In this document: positions 8,364 to 16,495 of the stretch, in pieces
Layout of the letters: each line of letters opens with the position of its first letter
Numbering within the stretch: position 1 is the stretch's first letter
NCBI GenBank assembly: GCA_016932015.1
Contig: JAFGDQ010000091.1
Coordinates: 1-41,543 of the forward strand
Reading direction: 5' to 3'
Length of the DNA stretch: 41,543 bases
Source of the DNA: Spirochaetota bacterium
GTDB taxonomy: Bacteria; Spirochaetota; UBA4802; JAFGDQ01
The notes under the pieces: generated by a model
Told to the model about the DNA's origin: nothing
Database searches by the model: none
Seen by the model: the letters and a program-made list of their open reading frames with translations, nothing else
Position numbers and translations under genes: made by a program

Positions 8364-9866
8364 ATGGGGAAAAAAGACCAAATAACCGGATTGTGTATCT
8401 GCCGGTATATTATTTTAATTTTACTGTTTTGCCTGATTTTGGTTCCTTCAGAAAAAGCCGTGGGTTTGGATTATCATGGTAAAATTGATACCCGGTATCA
8501 GTACAGAGGAGGGGATGATGAAGCTGATCAGGATATTTATCAGTATCATTCTTTTAATCTCGAATTCTTGAAAAATCTTACATTCGAATGGTTCGGCGGG
8601 CTGCGTAAGGACCTGGACGGTACAAATAGTTCTTCGGACGGGCTTGAGGACGCATCGGACGTAAGCCTGCGGGGATTGCCGGACGCAGCTAATGAAGACC
8701 AAACGCTGGAATACAGGATTTATACTGCGTTTTTTAAGTATAATACAGAAAAATACGGCGCTTTACTCGGACGGTCTCTACTCTGGGATTATGAGTTTTC
8801 GGAATTTGACGGAATTAAAGCATGGGGCAGTATTGTTGACTGGCTGAAACTGGAAGGGTTTGCAGGAAAACCCTGGCATTACGGATATTATAATGATATT
8901 TCAAATTACTGGGATGAAAATGAATTCATTGCCGGGACAGGATCAGTTTTTTCATTTCCTGAATACAAGCTGGATTTTGCACTAAGATATATTAATCTAA
9001 GAGAGCAGACCGAAAAAGAAACCGAAATAGATGAACCATCGGATACATTTATTTCCAACGATAATCTTTTTAAAGGCAATATATCATATAAGTACTCTGA
9101 ACAGCTGAGAGCTTATTTGTCTGTTGCGTATTATGAGACAACACCGAGAAATATTGATTTTTCGCTAAACGGATACAGCGGAAATCTCATGCTTGGCTAC
9201 AGGCTGAATTTTTATCAGCAGTTTATGGATATTGATGATTTCGGGAACAGGCTAACCCAGTTTTCATCTTTTCTTACGGCAAGCAGAGCGTATCAGCGGG
9301 TATCTGCAGATGCTTATAAAAGCCTTGCCAATATATTTAACCTGACAGGCCCTGTAAACGATGTGGAGGTAGGTTGTACCTATGAGTACAGAAGACCGCT
9401 GTATGACAGCGATGAATCACAGTTTAATCCTGAATACCATTTAATACGAGCGGGGCTGATGATCGCAATGAAAGGCATGTATTATGTGCATGGATTCTAT
9501 GAAAATATTACTACAGTAGATACACAGAATGATATGCAGGCATTTGGCGGTGAATTTTCAAAAAAATGGAAAAAAATGAGTGTCAGGCTCGGGACATCCT
9601 ATTATGCTCACAAATATGAAGCTCAGTATTCTGAAACTTTGATAAAGGACAGCTTCTATGCGAGGGAGTACTATTTGAGATTCAGGTGGAAACCTCTGGA
9701 ATATCTCGATGTGTCGTTAAAAGGCTCATATGAAATTGCAGAAATAACATCTCTTACAGACACTTCAAACCAGAATCAGGATATAAATGCTGAATCTGTA
9801 ACAGAAATAATAACCGAGCCAAGGGATTACTATAAATTTGAAATACAGATCGGATATACCTTTTAA
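8364..9866 (+). CDS. Outer-membrane beta-barrel porin of a porin-cytochrome pair
   Basis: The protein has 500 residues. ATG 8364 is chosen because AAAGGAG lies 7 bases upstream. An N-terminal signal (ICRYIILILLFCLILVPSEKAVG) is followed by alternating polar/aromatic strands typical of an outer-membrane barrel (for example NLMLGYRLNFYQQF and FAREYYLRF-like strands), and the chain ends in IQIGYTF, a C-terminal aromatic that the BAM complex recognises. The length suits a barrel of roughly 20 strands or more. The next gene, 11 bases on, encodes a 14-heme cytochrome. In porin-cytochrome systems such as MtrAB or PioAB the barrel holds a periplasmic cytochrome to carry electrons across the outer membrane. 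The sequence is not clearly MtrB: no CxxC near the N-terminus is evident. Confidence 0.75.
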   Translation: MGKKDQITGLCICRYIILILLFCLILVPSEKAVGLDYHGKIDTRYQYRGGDDEADQDIYQYHSFNLEFLKNLTFEWFGGLRKDLDGTNSSSDGLEDASDVSLRGLPDAANEDQTLEYRIYTAFFKYNTEKYGALLGRSLLWDYEFSEFDGIKAWGSIVDWLKLEGFAGKPWHYGYYNDISNYWDENEFIAGTGSVFSFPEYKLDFALRYINLREQTEKETEIDEPSDTFISNDNLFKGNISYKYSEQLRAYLSVAYYETTPRNIDFSLNGYSGNLMLGYRLNFYQQFMDIDDFGNRLTQFSSFLTASRAYQRVSADAYKSLANIFNLTGPVNDVEVGCTYEYRRPLYDSDESQFNPEYHLIRAGLMIAMKGMYYVHGFYENITTVDTQNDMQAFGGEFSKKWKKMSVRLGTSYYAHKYEAQYSETLIKDSFYAREYYLRFRWKPLEYLDVSLKGSYEIAEITSLTDTSNQNQDINAESVTEIITEPRDYYKFEIQIGYTF

Positions 9867-9877
9867 GGAGTGCGATC

Positions 9878-11005
9878 ATGAATAAATTAAATAAATTAAA
9901 TAAATTAAATAAATTAAATAAATTAAATAAATCACAATATTCTATAACAGGGTTTAGAGGATGCCTGATTGCAATATTCATTATTTTATCATTTATTATG
10001 GTCTCTGCTCAGCTTTCCGGTATCGTATTTAAACCGGATAGCGGAATTGAAGTTAATCACAAGATTCATGCCGGGAACGGGGTTGGGTGCGCTAAATGCC
10101 ATCTTTTAAACACTTCGAATACAAGGCACATGGATTTTTCCGGGCATGAAGTATGTACGGAATGCCATGAAGAGCAGATAAATAACGAAAGCAGCTGCAG
10201 CATATGCCATACTTTGCCTGATCAGAAAACAGATCTCAGGAAAAATATCAAACTGAGATCTCTTGTAAAATTCGATCATAAAGAACATTTTGACGCAGAT
10301 ATAACATGTATACAATGTCATGTAAATACGGAGTCCTCTAAAAGTGTAAACGGAAATGACCAGCTTCCGGAAATGAAAGTCTGCGTTGCCTGTCATAAAT
10401 CCATGGCAATAGGGGATACAAGTGATTGCTCATCCTGCCATATAAAGGGCTATGAGAAAGTTTGGCCTTCTAGTCATAAACCTTTCTGGATGAGTAATCA
10501 CGGGAAAGAACTCAGGGAAAGTGATATTGAATCAAACTGTAAGATCTGTCATACAATTAAAAATAACAATGACTGTCTTGACTGCCACAGGAAGGAAAAG
10601 CCGAGAAATCATACGATCGGATGGCGGATCCGCGGCCACGCGCAGAAGGCTCAGTACAGGCGTGAATCATGCGCTGTATGCCATAACCAGTCTGAGTGCG
10701 TAAAGTGCCATACTGCTGAAGAGCCTTTCTCTCATACCGGATTCTGGGGATCGCCATACAACAGGCATTGCCTGAACTGCCATATTGAAGGCGATAATTA
10801 CGCAACCGGAGGAGTGGCGGCAAACTGCACTTTTTGTCACAGCAGAGGAAAGATCACAGCCAGTCACAGAAGCAGCCTTTACCCGGATCATAACAAGATG
10901 TGGAACTGTCTTACCTGTCATCAGAGAGCAGGCTCTTCAAGCGGTGTTAATATAAGGCATCCTTATCCTCCTGATTCAGCCAGCTGCAAAAGCTGTCATT
11001 TGTAG
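9878..11005 (+). CDS. 14-heme c-type cytochrome
   Basis: The protein has 375 residues and 14 CxxCH heme-binding motifs (CAKCH, CTECH, CSICH, CIQCH, CVACH, CSSCH, CKICH, CLDCH, CAVCH, CVKCH, CLNCH, CTFCH, CLTCH, CKSCH). The extra histidines expected as distal ligands are present. Residues 26-44 are a signal/anchor ending VSA, preceded by an odd asparagine-lysine-leucine repeat (residues 2-18). One heme per roughly 23 residues of mature chain suggests a wire-like periplasmic electron carrier. AAGGAG 7 bases before ATG fixes this start. It is co-transcribed with the porin, so a transmembrane electron conduit is the best inference. No inner-membrane quinol oxidase and no extracellular terminal cytochrome is encoded nearby. 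Confidence 0.92.
   Translation: MNKLNKLNKLNKLNKLNKSQYSITGFRGCLIAIFIILSFIMVSAQLSGIVFKPDSGIEVNHKIHAGNGVGCAKCHLLNTSNTRHMDFSGHEVCTECHEEQINNESSCSICHTLPDQKTDLRKNIKLRSLVKFDHKEHFDADITCIQCHVNTESSKSVNGNDQLPEMKVCVACHKSMAIGDTSDCSSCHIKGYEKVWPSSHKPFWMSNHGKELRESDIESNCKICHTIKNNNDCLDCHRKEKPRNHTIGWRIRGHAQKAQYRRESCAVCHNQSECVKCHTAEEPFSHTGFWGSPYNRHCLNCHIEGDNYATGGVAANCTFCHSRGKITASHRSSLYPDHNKMWNCLTCHQRAGSSSGVNIRHPYPPDSASCKSCHL
9881..9931 (+). repeat. In-frame 9-bp tandem repeat (5.7 units)
   Basis: The unit AATAAATTA (Asn-Lys-Leu) is repeated five times plus AATAAA, directly after the cytochrome start codon. Units are exact. Because 9 is a multiple of 3, slippage changes the length of the positively charged N-region of the signal peptide and not the frame. 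Confidence 0.9.
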
Positions 11006-11086
11006 AAGTAAATGCGTTTTTGATATTTGGTATTCGTAAACAGGAGGATGAAAAGGCTACAGGGTCTCTGATGAGTATATACCATA

Positions 11087-11494
11087 TTAATAATCAAACG
11101 GAAATGAATCATCCGGGCCTTCATAAATGTCTTTCAGCATAGCAGTTCCGGATGACGAGCCGTCAGTTACCCAAAGCTCTCTATTGTTATCAGTATTATT
11201 AGCGTCTGCACTAAAATATAGCTTTCTATTATATACTGTGAAATCTTCCGGATTACTGCCATCCGTATCCGTAGAAATATCTTTAAGCATTACCGTACCT
11301 GCTTCAGTGCCGTCACTTGTCCAGAGCTCCCTTCAGTGATCAGCGTCCTGCGCTCCAAAGAGCATCAGCTGAGGTGCGGTGTCTCCGCCGTCATCAGGAA
11401 TATCATCATTATCATTATTATCGCTGCCTCCGCCTCCGCAGGCTGCCGTGAATAAAAAAGCGACCGCGATTAAAATAAAAAATAACTTTTTCAT
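11087..11494 (-). pseudogene. ELW-repeat lipoprotein with in-frame stop
   Basis: From ATG 11494 (GGAG 7 bases upstream) the frame encodes a lipoprotein signal, MKKLFFILIAVAFLFTAAC, then a glycine/aspartate-rich linker. TGA at 11333-11335 (codon 54) interrupts it, and the same frame goes on with RELWTSDGTEAGT and a second unit RELWVTDGSSSGT, to a stop at 11087. These are ELWxTDGTxxGT repeats, found in large secreted beta-propeller-like proteins with dozens of copies. Relatives read HGRELW at the stop, so one GGA-to-TGA change would explain it. The total of 135 codons is short for the family, so the gene has probably lost internal repeats as well. Read-through or a sequencing error cannot be excluded. 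Confidence 0.75.
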
Positions 11495-11804
11495 ATGTTT
11501 TCTCCTTCTTTTAATGAATATAAATTTTAAAATAATAGAACTTCTGATTTCTTTATTGATTCGTTCTGTATATTCAGTAGAAAAATTATCCCTAAATTCT
11601 CCAAAAAAATTTCCGGAAATTAAAAAAATTATGTTTTTAAGTGCTCTTTACGCGTTTCTTTTTCTTCTTGCGGAGCGGTTTTTACACAAAAAATCCAAAT
11701 AGCTGAGCAGTTACATTTAAGATATTTTCTACTAATCCGCAGATTGCAGAAAAGTAATGAGGCTGATATTCGTGTTGACAAATCGTTAGAATGAAAAGGG
11801 TTAT

Positions 11805-12236
11805 ATGTTTAAAATAAATCTATGCTTAATTGTTAGCACCCCTGAAAATCAAATGAATAATATAGTCTTGATTACATTATTTATCATTAACATTAGTATT
11901 AATAGCGATCCGTCAGCAATCACCGGCGAGTACTGGTCAGTGGATAGAAATATTACAGCTGTTATTACGCAGGATAAATCAAATTCTCTGACAATTCAGT
12001 TTTTTGGGTTAAATAAGGATTCAATTAAATATCAATTATTTCCCCTTGACACCGAATTTCTCCGGTGGTTTTTAATGTATTTTGGAAATATCAATATTCG
12101 GAAACAGATGACTGATAAAAAATCCGCATTTTCCGTCAAAGCGATGGACTTGCTGTCTAATAAAACCAATGAACCGGAAAAAATGATAAAAAAATGGATG
12201 GAAACATTTTTTAAACTGAAAAATATGGCCGACTGA
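11805..12236 (+). CDS. Hypothetical protein
   Basis: This is a 143-residue frame with no recognised family. AAAAGGG just before ATG 11805 supports this start; a second methionine (residue 17) begins a hydrophobic stretch MNNIVLITLFIINISI that may be a signal or membrane anchor. The rest is soluble and ends with lysine-rich helices (EPEKMIKKWMETFFKLKN). A TTGACA lies 30 bases upstream without a clear -10. The composition is more protein-like than chance, but it is unsupported by context: upstream is the broken ELW gene (opposite strand) and downstream is the DUF1846 gene. Confidence 0.45.
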   Translation: MFKINLCLIVSTPENQMNNIVLITLFIINISINSDPSAITGEYWSVDRNITAVITQDKSNSLTIQFFGLNKDSIKYQLFPLDTEFLRWFLMYFGNINIRKQMTDKKSAFSVKAMDLLSNKTNEPEKMIKKWMETFFKLKNMAD

Positions 12237-12396
12237 AGCTTTGTTTTTTTCACCGAATAAATGCAATCAAATCGGGAAATTGCTCTTAAAAAAATATTAT
12301 AAAGAATAAAACAAAAATATCTTGAAACAGCAAAATGAATTCATACCTTTGGATAAGTTTTATTTTTATTAATTATCATTGAGGAATGGCGCGTGT

Positions 12397-13911
12397 ATGA
12401 AAAGCATCGGGTTTGATAATGAGAAATACATAGCAGAGCAGTCCGCTGAAATATTAAAGCGCATTGAGCAGTTCGGCGACAAGCTGTTTCTGGAGTTCGG
12501 AGGCAAGCTTATCTACGATTATCACGCAGCCCGCGTATTGCCCGGATATGACCCGAATGTCAAAATGCGGCTCCTTAACAATCTTAAAGACAAGATCGAC
12601 ATAATCCTCTGCATTTACGCGGGAGACATTGAACAGAAAAAAATGCGCGCTGACTTCGGCATATCGTACGATGCGGACGCTCTTAAACTCATAGACGATC
12701 TCCGTGACTGGGAAATCGATGTATGCGCGGTGGTTATTACACGTTTTGAAGAACAGCCTGCCGCAGTTCAGTTCAAAAATAAGCTTGAACGACGGGGCAT
12801 CAAAGTATTTACCCACAAATTCACGAGAGGCTATCCCACCAATCTCGATGTAATAGTGAGCGAAGAAGGGTATGGTGCGAATTCTTATATCGAAACTGAA
12901 AAGCCTATAGTTGTTGTTACAGGCCCTGGCCCCGGAAGCGGCAAACTCGCGACAGCATTGTCGCAGCTCTATCATGAACGTAAACGCGGAATAAAAGCAG
13001 GATACGCGAAATTTGAAACATTCCCAATTTGGAATCTTCCACTAAAACATCCTGTCAATCTCGCGTACGAGTCAGCAACAGCGGATATAGGCGATTTCAA
13101 TACTATCGATTCACATCACCTTGAAGCGTATAACGAGAAAGCCGTTAACTATAACCGCGACATGGAAGCATTCCCATTGCTTCGCAGAATAATCGAGAAA
13201 ATAACCGGAGAAGAATGTCCCTATAAATCGCCGACAGACATGGGAGTTAACAGGGCGGGCTTCGGGATCACACATGATGAATCAGTGCGTTATGCCTCGA
13301 TTCAGGAGATTATCAGAAGGTATTTCAGATATTCATGCGAATACGTAATGGGGCTTATCGACAAAAACATAGTGGAACGCGCTGAGCTCATAATGGAGGA
13401 AACAGGAGCAAATGTTGAAGACCGCCCTGTGGTCATTCCGGCCAGACAGGCAGCGGAAGAAGCCCGTTTTCGGGGAAAAGGCAATGACGGTATAACATGC
13501 GGAGCAGCCATTGAACTTCATGATGGAACAATAATAACAGGCAAAAATTCAGTCACAATGCACTCAGCCTCTGCTCTTATCCTGAATGCCGCAAAGCATC
13601 TTGCAGGAATCCCTTCAGCAATTGACCTGCTTCCAAAGAATATTATTGAATCTCTCAATCATTTCAAGCGGGACGTATTAAACGGCAGGCGTCTCAGCCT
13701 TGACCTTGAGGAGACACTCATAGCATTGAGCATAAGCGCCACATCGAATCCGGCAGCCCAGGCAGCGCTTGAAAAACTGAAGGATATTCGCGGCTGCGAA
13801 GTACATATCACCCATATCCCCGTCTCAGGCGATGAAGCAGGCCTTAGAAAGCTCGGGCTGAATCTTACAAGCGACCCCGATTTTTCATCACAGCTGCTGT
13901 ACTTGTATTAG
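12397..13911 (+). CDS. DUF1846 domain-containing protein
   Basis: The protein has 504 residues, the normal DUF1846 length. ATG 12397 is preferred over the in-frame TTG 12379, since GAGGAA lies 10 bases before it. The start MKSIGFDNEKYIAEQ, LFLEFGGKLIYDYHAARVLPG, and the P-loop-like GPGPGSGK at 176-183 are hallmarks of the family. The residues after it (YAKFETFPIWNLPLKHPVN, MGVNRAGFGI) are also conserved there. DUF1846 proteins are cytoplasmic, widespread in anaerobes and of unknown reaction; the fold suggests nucleotide or sugar-phosphate chemistry. This gene and the asparagine-synthetase-like gene converge with 39 bases between stops. Codon use is more GC-rich than in the flanking small genes. 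Confidence 0.93.
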   Translation: MKSIGFDNEKYIAEQSAEILKRIEQFGDKLFLEFGGKLIYDYHAARVLPGYDPNVKMRLLNNLKDKIDIILCIYAGDIEQKKMRADFGISYDADALKLIDDLRDWEIDVCAVVITRFEEQPAAVQFKNKLERRGIKVFTHKFTRGYPTNLDVIVSEEGYGANSYIETEKPIVVVTGPGPGSGKLATALSQLYHERKRGIKAGYAKFETFPIWNLPLKHPVNLAYESATADIGDFNTIDSHHLEAYNEKAVNYNRDMEAFPLLRRIIEKITGEECPYKSPTDMGVNRAGFGITHDESVRYASIQEIIRRYFRYSCEYVMGLIDKNIVERAELIMEETGANVEDRPVVIPARQAAEEARFRGKGNDGITCGAAIELHDGTIITGKNSVTMHSASALILNAAKHLAGIPSAIDLLPKNIIESLNHFKRDVLNGRRLSLDLEETLIALSISATSNPAAQAALEKLKDIRGCEVHITHIPVSGDEAGLRKLGLNLTSDPDFSSQLLYLY

Positions 13912-13950
13912 CTGTAATTCAAAATAATAAGAGAAGGCAGCAATATAAAT

Positions 13951-15429
13951 TTATTTAAATGGATCCCATCGAATAGTCTGCTTCTCATAAGCAGGAGGGA
14001 ACTGCTGCAGAAATTCATCATAATAATAGAGTTCCTTAAACGAAGCAAAAGGCATTCCGTAATAAGACTTCGGAGTTTCATTTATCCATTCCGGATCAAC
14101 CGCAGAAGAAACTATTCTGTCCATAACATCATCAATTCCGGTTCCCATCGCAAACCTTAGTTTTTCCCTTTTGTAAATCGGCTCAGGCAGCATATCTTTA
14201 AATGCTTCTCTCAGAACATGCTTTTCTACCTGTTTTTCGCCGTATATCTTCCATTCCATCGGAATTTTTGCGCAGAGTGCGAGCAGCTCAGGATCAAGAA
14301 ACGGCGTCTGATAGTTAATTCCATTGGCCATCCATCCTCTGTCAAGCCTCCTTAAAGCTGTATTGTAGGCGATTGCCAGAAGATTTTTCGCGAGTTCCTC
14401 CCTGTGCTCACTGCTTTTTACATGCTCGCTTTTCAGAACCATTCTGTATCCTCCGAAGATTTCGTCAGCGCCCTCACCAACTAAAATGCTGCTGCAATAC
14501 TCCTTTGCCATCCTTGACACGTAGTAATTGGCGATTATGCCTGAAACGCAGTCCTCATCATAGCTTTCAAGATGCCAAATAGCCTGCGGAATGAATTCCG
14601 CAACATCATCATCGGTAATACTGTAAATGTAATGTTCAGCCTTAAGAAATTCAGCCATGAGCTTTGCATTTTCAAGGTCAGGCGCGTCCGCGCTTTCAAT
14701 TGCTCCGGTAAAAAGGAGCAGGTCTTTGTTAAATTCTTTAGCTATAGCAGCAATTATTGAACTGTCGAGGCCGCCGCTCATCGAAACCGCGTTTACTCCT
14801 TTCATTCTCTTACCGACAGCCTTAATCAGAATGTCCCTTACAAGTTTTATCGCGTGCTCAAGGTTTTCCGGATCAGGCACTTCAACAGTATACGGCTTAA
14901 AGGGTTTTAATCCCTCTTTTGTGCTGTAAAAATTCCCGGGTTCCAGTTCATGAATGTCAAAGCGTATATTTCCGATCAATCCTTTCATCTCAGTGCTGAA
15001 ACAGAATGTGTCATTTTCCGTGCCGTAGAAAACGGGCCTTGAACCCACTGCGTCTCTTGCAATGAAAGTCTCGTCCTCTTTTATTACAGCGCAGGCATAG
15101 CTTCCTTCAAGATGAGAGAAACAGTCTTTCCCGTATTTCATGTAATATTCCCTGAAGAGCTCAGCATCCGTCATATTGCCGCTTCTTTCATTGAAGAGTT
15201 CTCCGTCAAAAAGAATAAAAGGGATTCTCACAATATCCGCGCACTGTGTTCTTTCAGAAGAAAGATTGAGTTCAAGGGCACCGATAGCACCTGAAGAGCC
15301 GGGCAGGGTTCGCGCTATTCTGTTATCCGGGCCTCTGTAATGCATCAAGTCAAGAGCAATGTTTACTCTTTCCGAAGCATCATTTAAAATTTTTCCTTTG
15401 GTTGATATTATTCCTGTAATTGCTGCCAT
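13951..15429 (-). CDS. Asparagine-synthetase-like protein lacking the glutaminase cysteine
   Basis: The protein has 492 residues with the two-domain layout of class B asparagine synthetases. The C-terminal synthetase half is intact, with the ATP-pyrophosphatase loop SGGLDSS at 218-224, and GEGADEIFGGY and FLDPELL. The N-terminal Ntn half keeps the fold (MHYRGPD, EGSYACAV) but begins MAAITGI where active enzymes have MCGI, so the nucleophilic cysteine is absent. The NGE oxyanion motif is DGELFN (D75), and the R of RLSIVD is replaced (GALELNL). I infer that glutamine cannot be used; ammonia, or another acceptor in an AsnB-like amide ligation, is likely. GGAG sits before this ATG and no upstream start restores Cys2. 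The family includes beta-lactam synthetase-like members with the same loss. Confidence 0.88.
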   Translation of the reverse strand: MAAITGIISTKGKILNDASERVNIALDLMHYRGPDNRIARTLPGSSGAIGALELNLSSERTQCADIVRIPFILFDGELFNERSGNMTDAELFREYYMKYGKDCFSHLEGSYACAVIKEDETFIARDAVGSRPVFYGTENDTFCFSTEMKGLIGNIRFDIHELEPGNFYSTKEGLKPFKPYTVEVPDPENLEHAIKLVRDILIKAVGKRMKGVNAVSMSGGLDSSIIAAIAKEFNKDLLLFTGAIESADAPDLENAKLMAEFLKAEHYIYSITDDDVAEFIPQAIWHLESYDEDCVSGIIANYYVSRMAKEYCSSILVGEGADEIFGGYRMVLKSEHVKSSEHREELAKNLLAIAYNTALRRLDRGWMANGINYQTPFLDPELLALCAKIPMEWKIYGEKQVEKHVLREAFKDMLPEPIYKREKLRFAMGTGIDDVMDRIVSSAVDPEWINETPKSYYGMPFASFKELYYYDEFLQQFPPAYEKQTIRWDPFK

Positions 15430-15756
15430 TATTCGTCTCCTTTATTTTGAATTTTTAATTTTATTATTCTTGGTAAAATTTATGAGTTGATTAGTCTTAA
15501 ATACAGCCGGATGGAAATGCAAATTAAGGTATTTATCTTAATTTTTACAAGAATTCTATCATAATTGCTTATGGCTTATTGCTGTACCGGCAGTTTAAGA
15601 GGTGTACTATTGTTTTAATTTGAATAGATAAGAGAAGTCAGGTCTCACGGCACAGGGCAAATCGGCCGGATTTAATGTATTTTGGCAATAAAGTTTTATC
15701 AAATAGTTTGTCCATGTAAGATATCTTAACATGGAATTTTCAGCCAAGTCAAATAA
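15430..15756. other. Non-coding stretch before EamA remnant
   Basis: These 327 AT-rich bases upstream of the minus-strand asparagine-synthetase-like gene should hold its promoter, which I could not identify. A short open stretch at 15645-15711 reads LMYFGN-like, as does the 11805 gene, but is too short to call. No RNA gene or long repeat was seen. Confidence 0.35.
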
Positions 15757-15912
15757 AAAATTCATTTTTTTACAGTTATCTTTGCTGTTCTTTACTTAAA
15801 TGAGTTGCTTTCAGCTTTTTTAATAGTCGGTGTTATTCTAATTGTTACCGGAGCTATTTTAATCGGCATTGAGCGAAATAAAGTTCAACAGCAAAGAAGA
15901 AAATTAAACTAA
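15757..15912 (+). pseudogene. C-terminal stub of an EamA/DMT-family transporter
   Basis: The frame open from 15757 to the stop at 15910-15912 reads VIFAVLYLNELLSAFLIVGV then a second hydrophobic run LIVTGAILIGI and a basic tail (ERNKVQQQRRKLN). This is the typical last two helices of an EamA (drug/metabolite transporter) protein: the glutamate after LYLNE and the VTGAILI motif are standard. Family members have about 300 residues; only about 50 remain, with an in-frame stop (15754-15756) just upstream. No start codon is usable. The 5' part has been deleted, so the fragment is a relic. Confidence 0.7.
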
Positions 15913-15947
15913 ATGTATATGCGGTATTTTAACAGTCAATTGCATGA

Positions 15948-16049
15948 TTAACGTTTACAAAAGGTGAAATATTTGATCCATATGAATATATATATACAGG
16001 TCAGACAACGGGAGTTGATTCAGAACAAAAAACGCAAATTACTGAATAA
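15948..16049 (+). pseudogene. Short coding-like 3' fragment
   Basis: Between a TGA at 15945 and a TAA at 16047 lie 33 codons with protein-like sequence (GEIFDPYEYIYTGQTTGVDS) but no usable start codon. The sequence is too short to name a family. The stop lies 2 bases before that of the convergent 79-residue gene. It could be the tail of a deleted gene or chance. Confidence 0.3.
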
Positions 16050-16051
16050 GA

Positions 16052-16291
16052 TTATAGTTTTATAAACTGTTTTTTCAATCTATCTAAATCTTCTATAAGT
16101 CCTTGAGCCTGGGAACCTATGGATTTAGCTAATCCCAATCCATCGTTAATTAAATCTATAATCAATTTCTTTTCTGAATCGGCTCTTGCTCTATGCATAT
16201 GGTATCTTTCTTTTTTATATTGAGCTGCTTTATTATCAATAATAGAAACTATCTGGTTTAATTTTTGAATATCAGATGATGAATTTACCAT
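16052..16291 (-). CDS. Small coiled-coil hypothetical protein
   Basis: The protein has 79 residues, highly charged and almost wholly helical by composition. Heptad-like spacing of L/I residues (IQKLNQIVSIIDNKAAQYKK, and ending LIEDLDRLKKQFIKL) suggests a coiled coil or small oligomeric protein. There is no signal peptide and no cysteine. The GTAG region before ATG gives only a weak ribosome site (CAGGTAGAC). The gene lies alone among remnants. It might be an intact survivor of a lost accessory element; that is inference. No family recognised. Confidence 0.5.
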   Translation of the reverse strand: MVNSSSDIQKLNQIVSIIDNKAAQYKKERYHMHRARADSEKKLIIDLINDGLGLAKSIGSQAQGLIEDLDRLKKQFIKL

Positions 16292-16495
16292 AATGTCTAC
16301 CTGATTTTTTAATATTATTTATAATCAAATTATTGCTTCCTGAAAAATTTGCCGGTCAAGCATAATACTTATGCAGCATCGGTGCGTTCTCATGTAAAGA
16401 ATACTCTATTCAAAATTAAAGCATTTCATTCCTGTCCGTACTTTTCTGCTCAGAAATGTTTACAGGTTTTAAATGAATTATTTTTCACTAGCCGA

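Noticed and set aside
11379..11702. Plus-strand open frame across the ELW gene
   Set aside because: It is antisense to the ELW lipoprotein start; the proline/serine-rich beginning mirrors the Gly/Asp linker, and no ribosome site is present.
15645..15711. Short LMYFGN-like match to the 11805-12236 protein
   Set aside because: A 15-base identity only (TTTAATGTATTTTGG); too short to claim homology.
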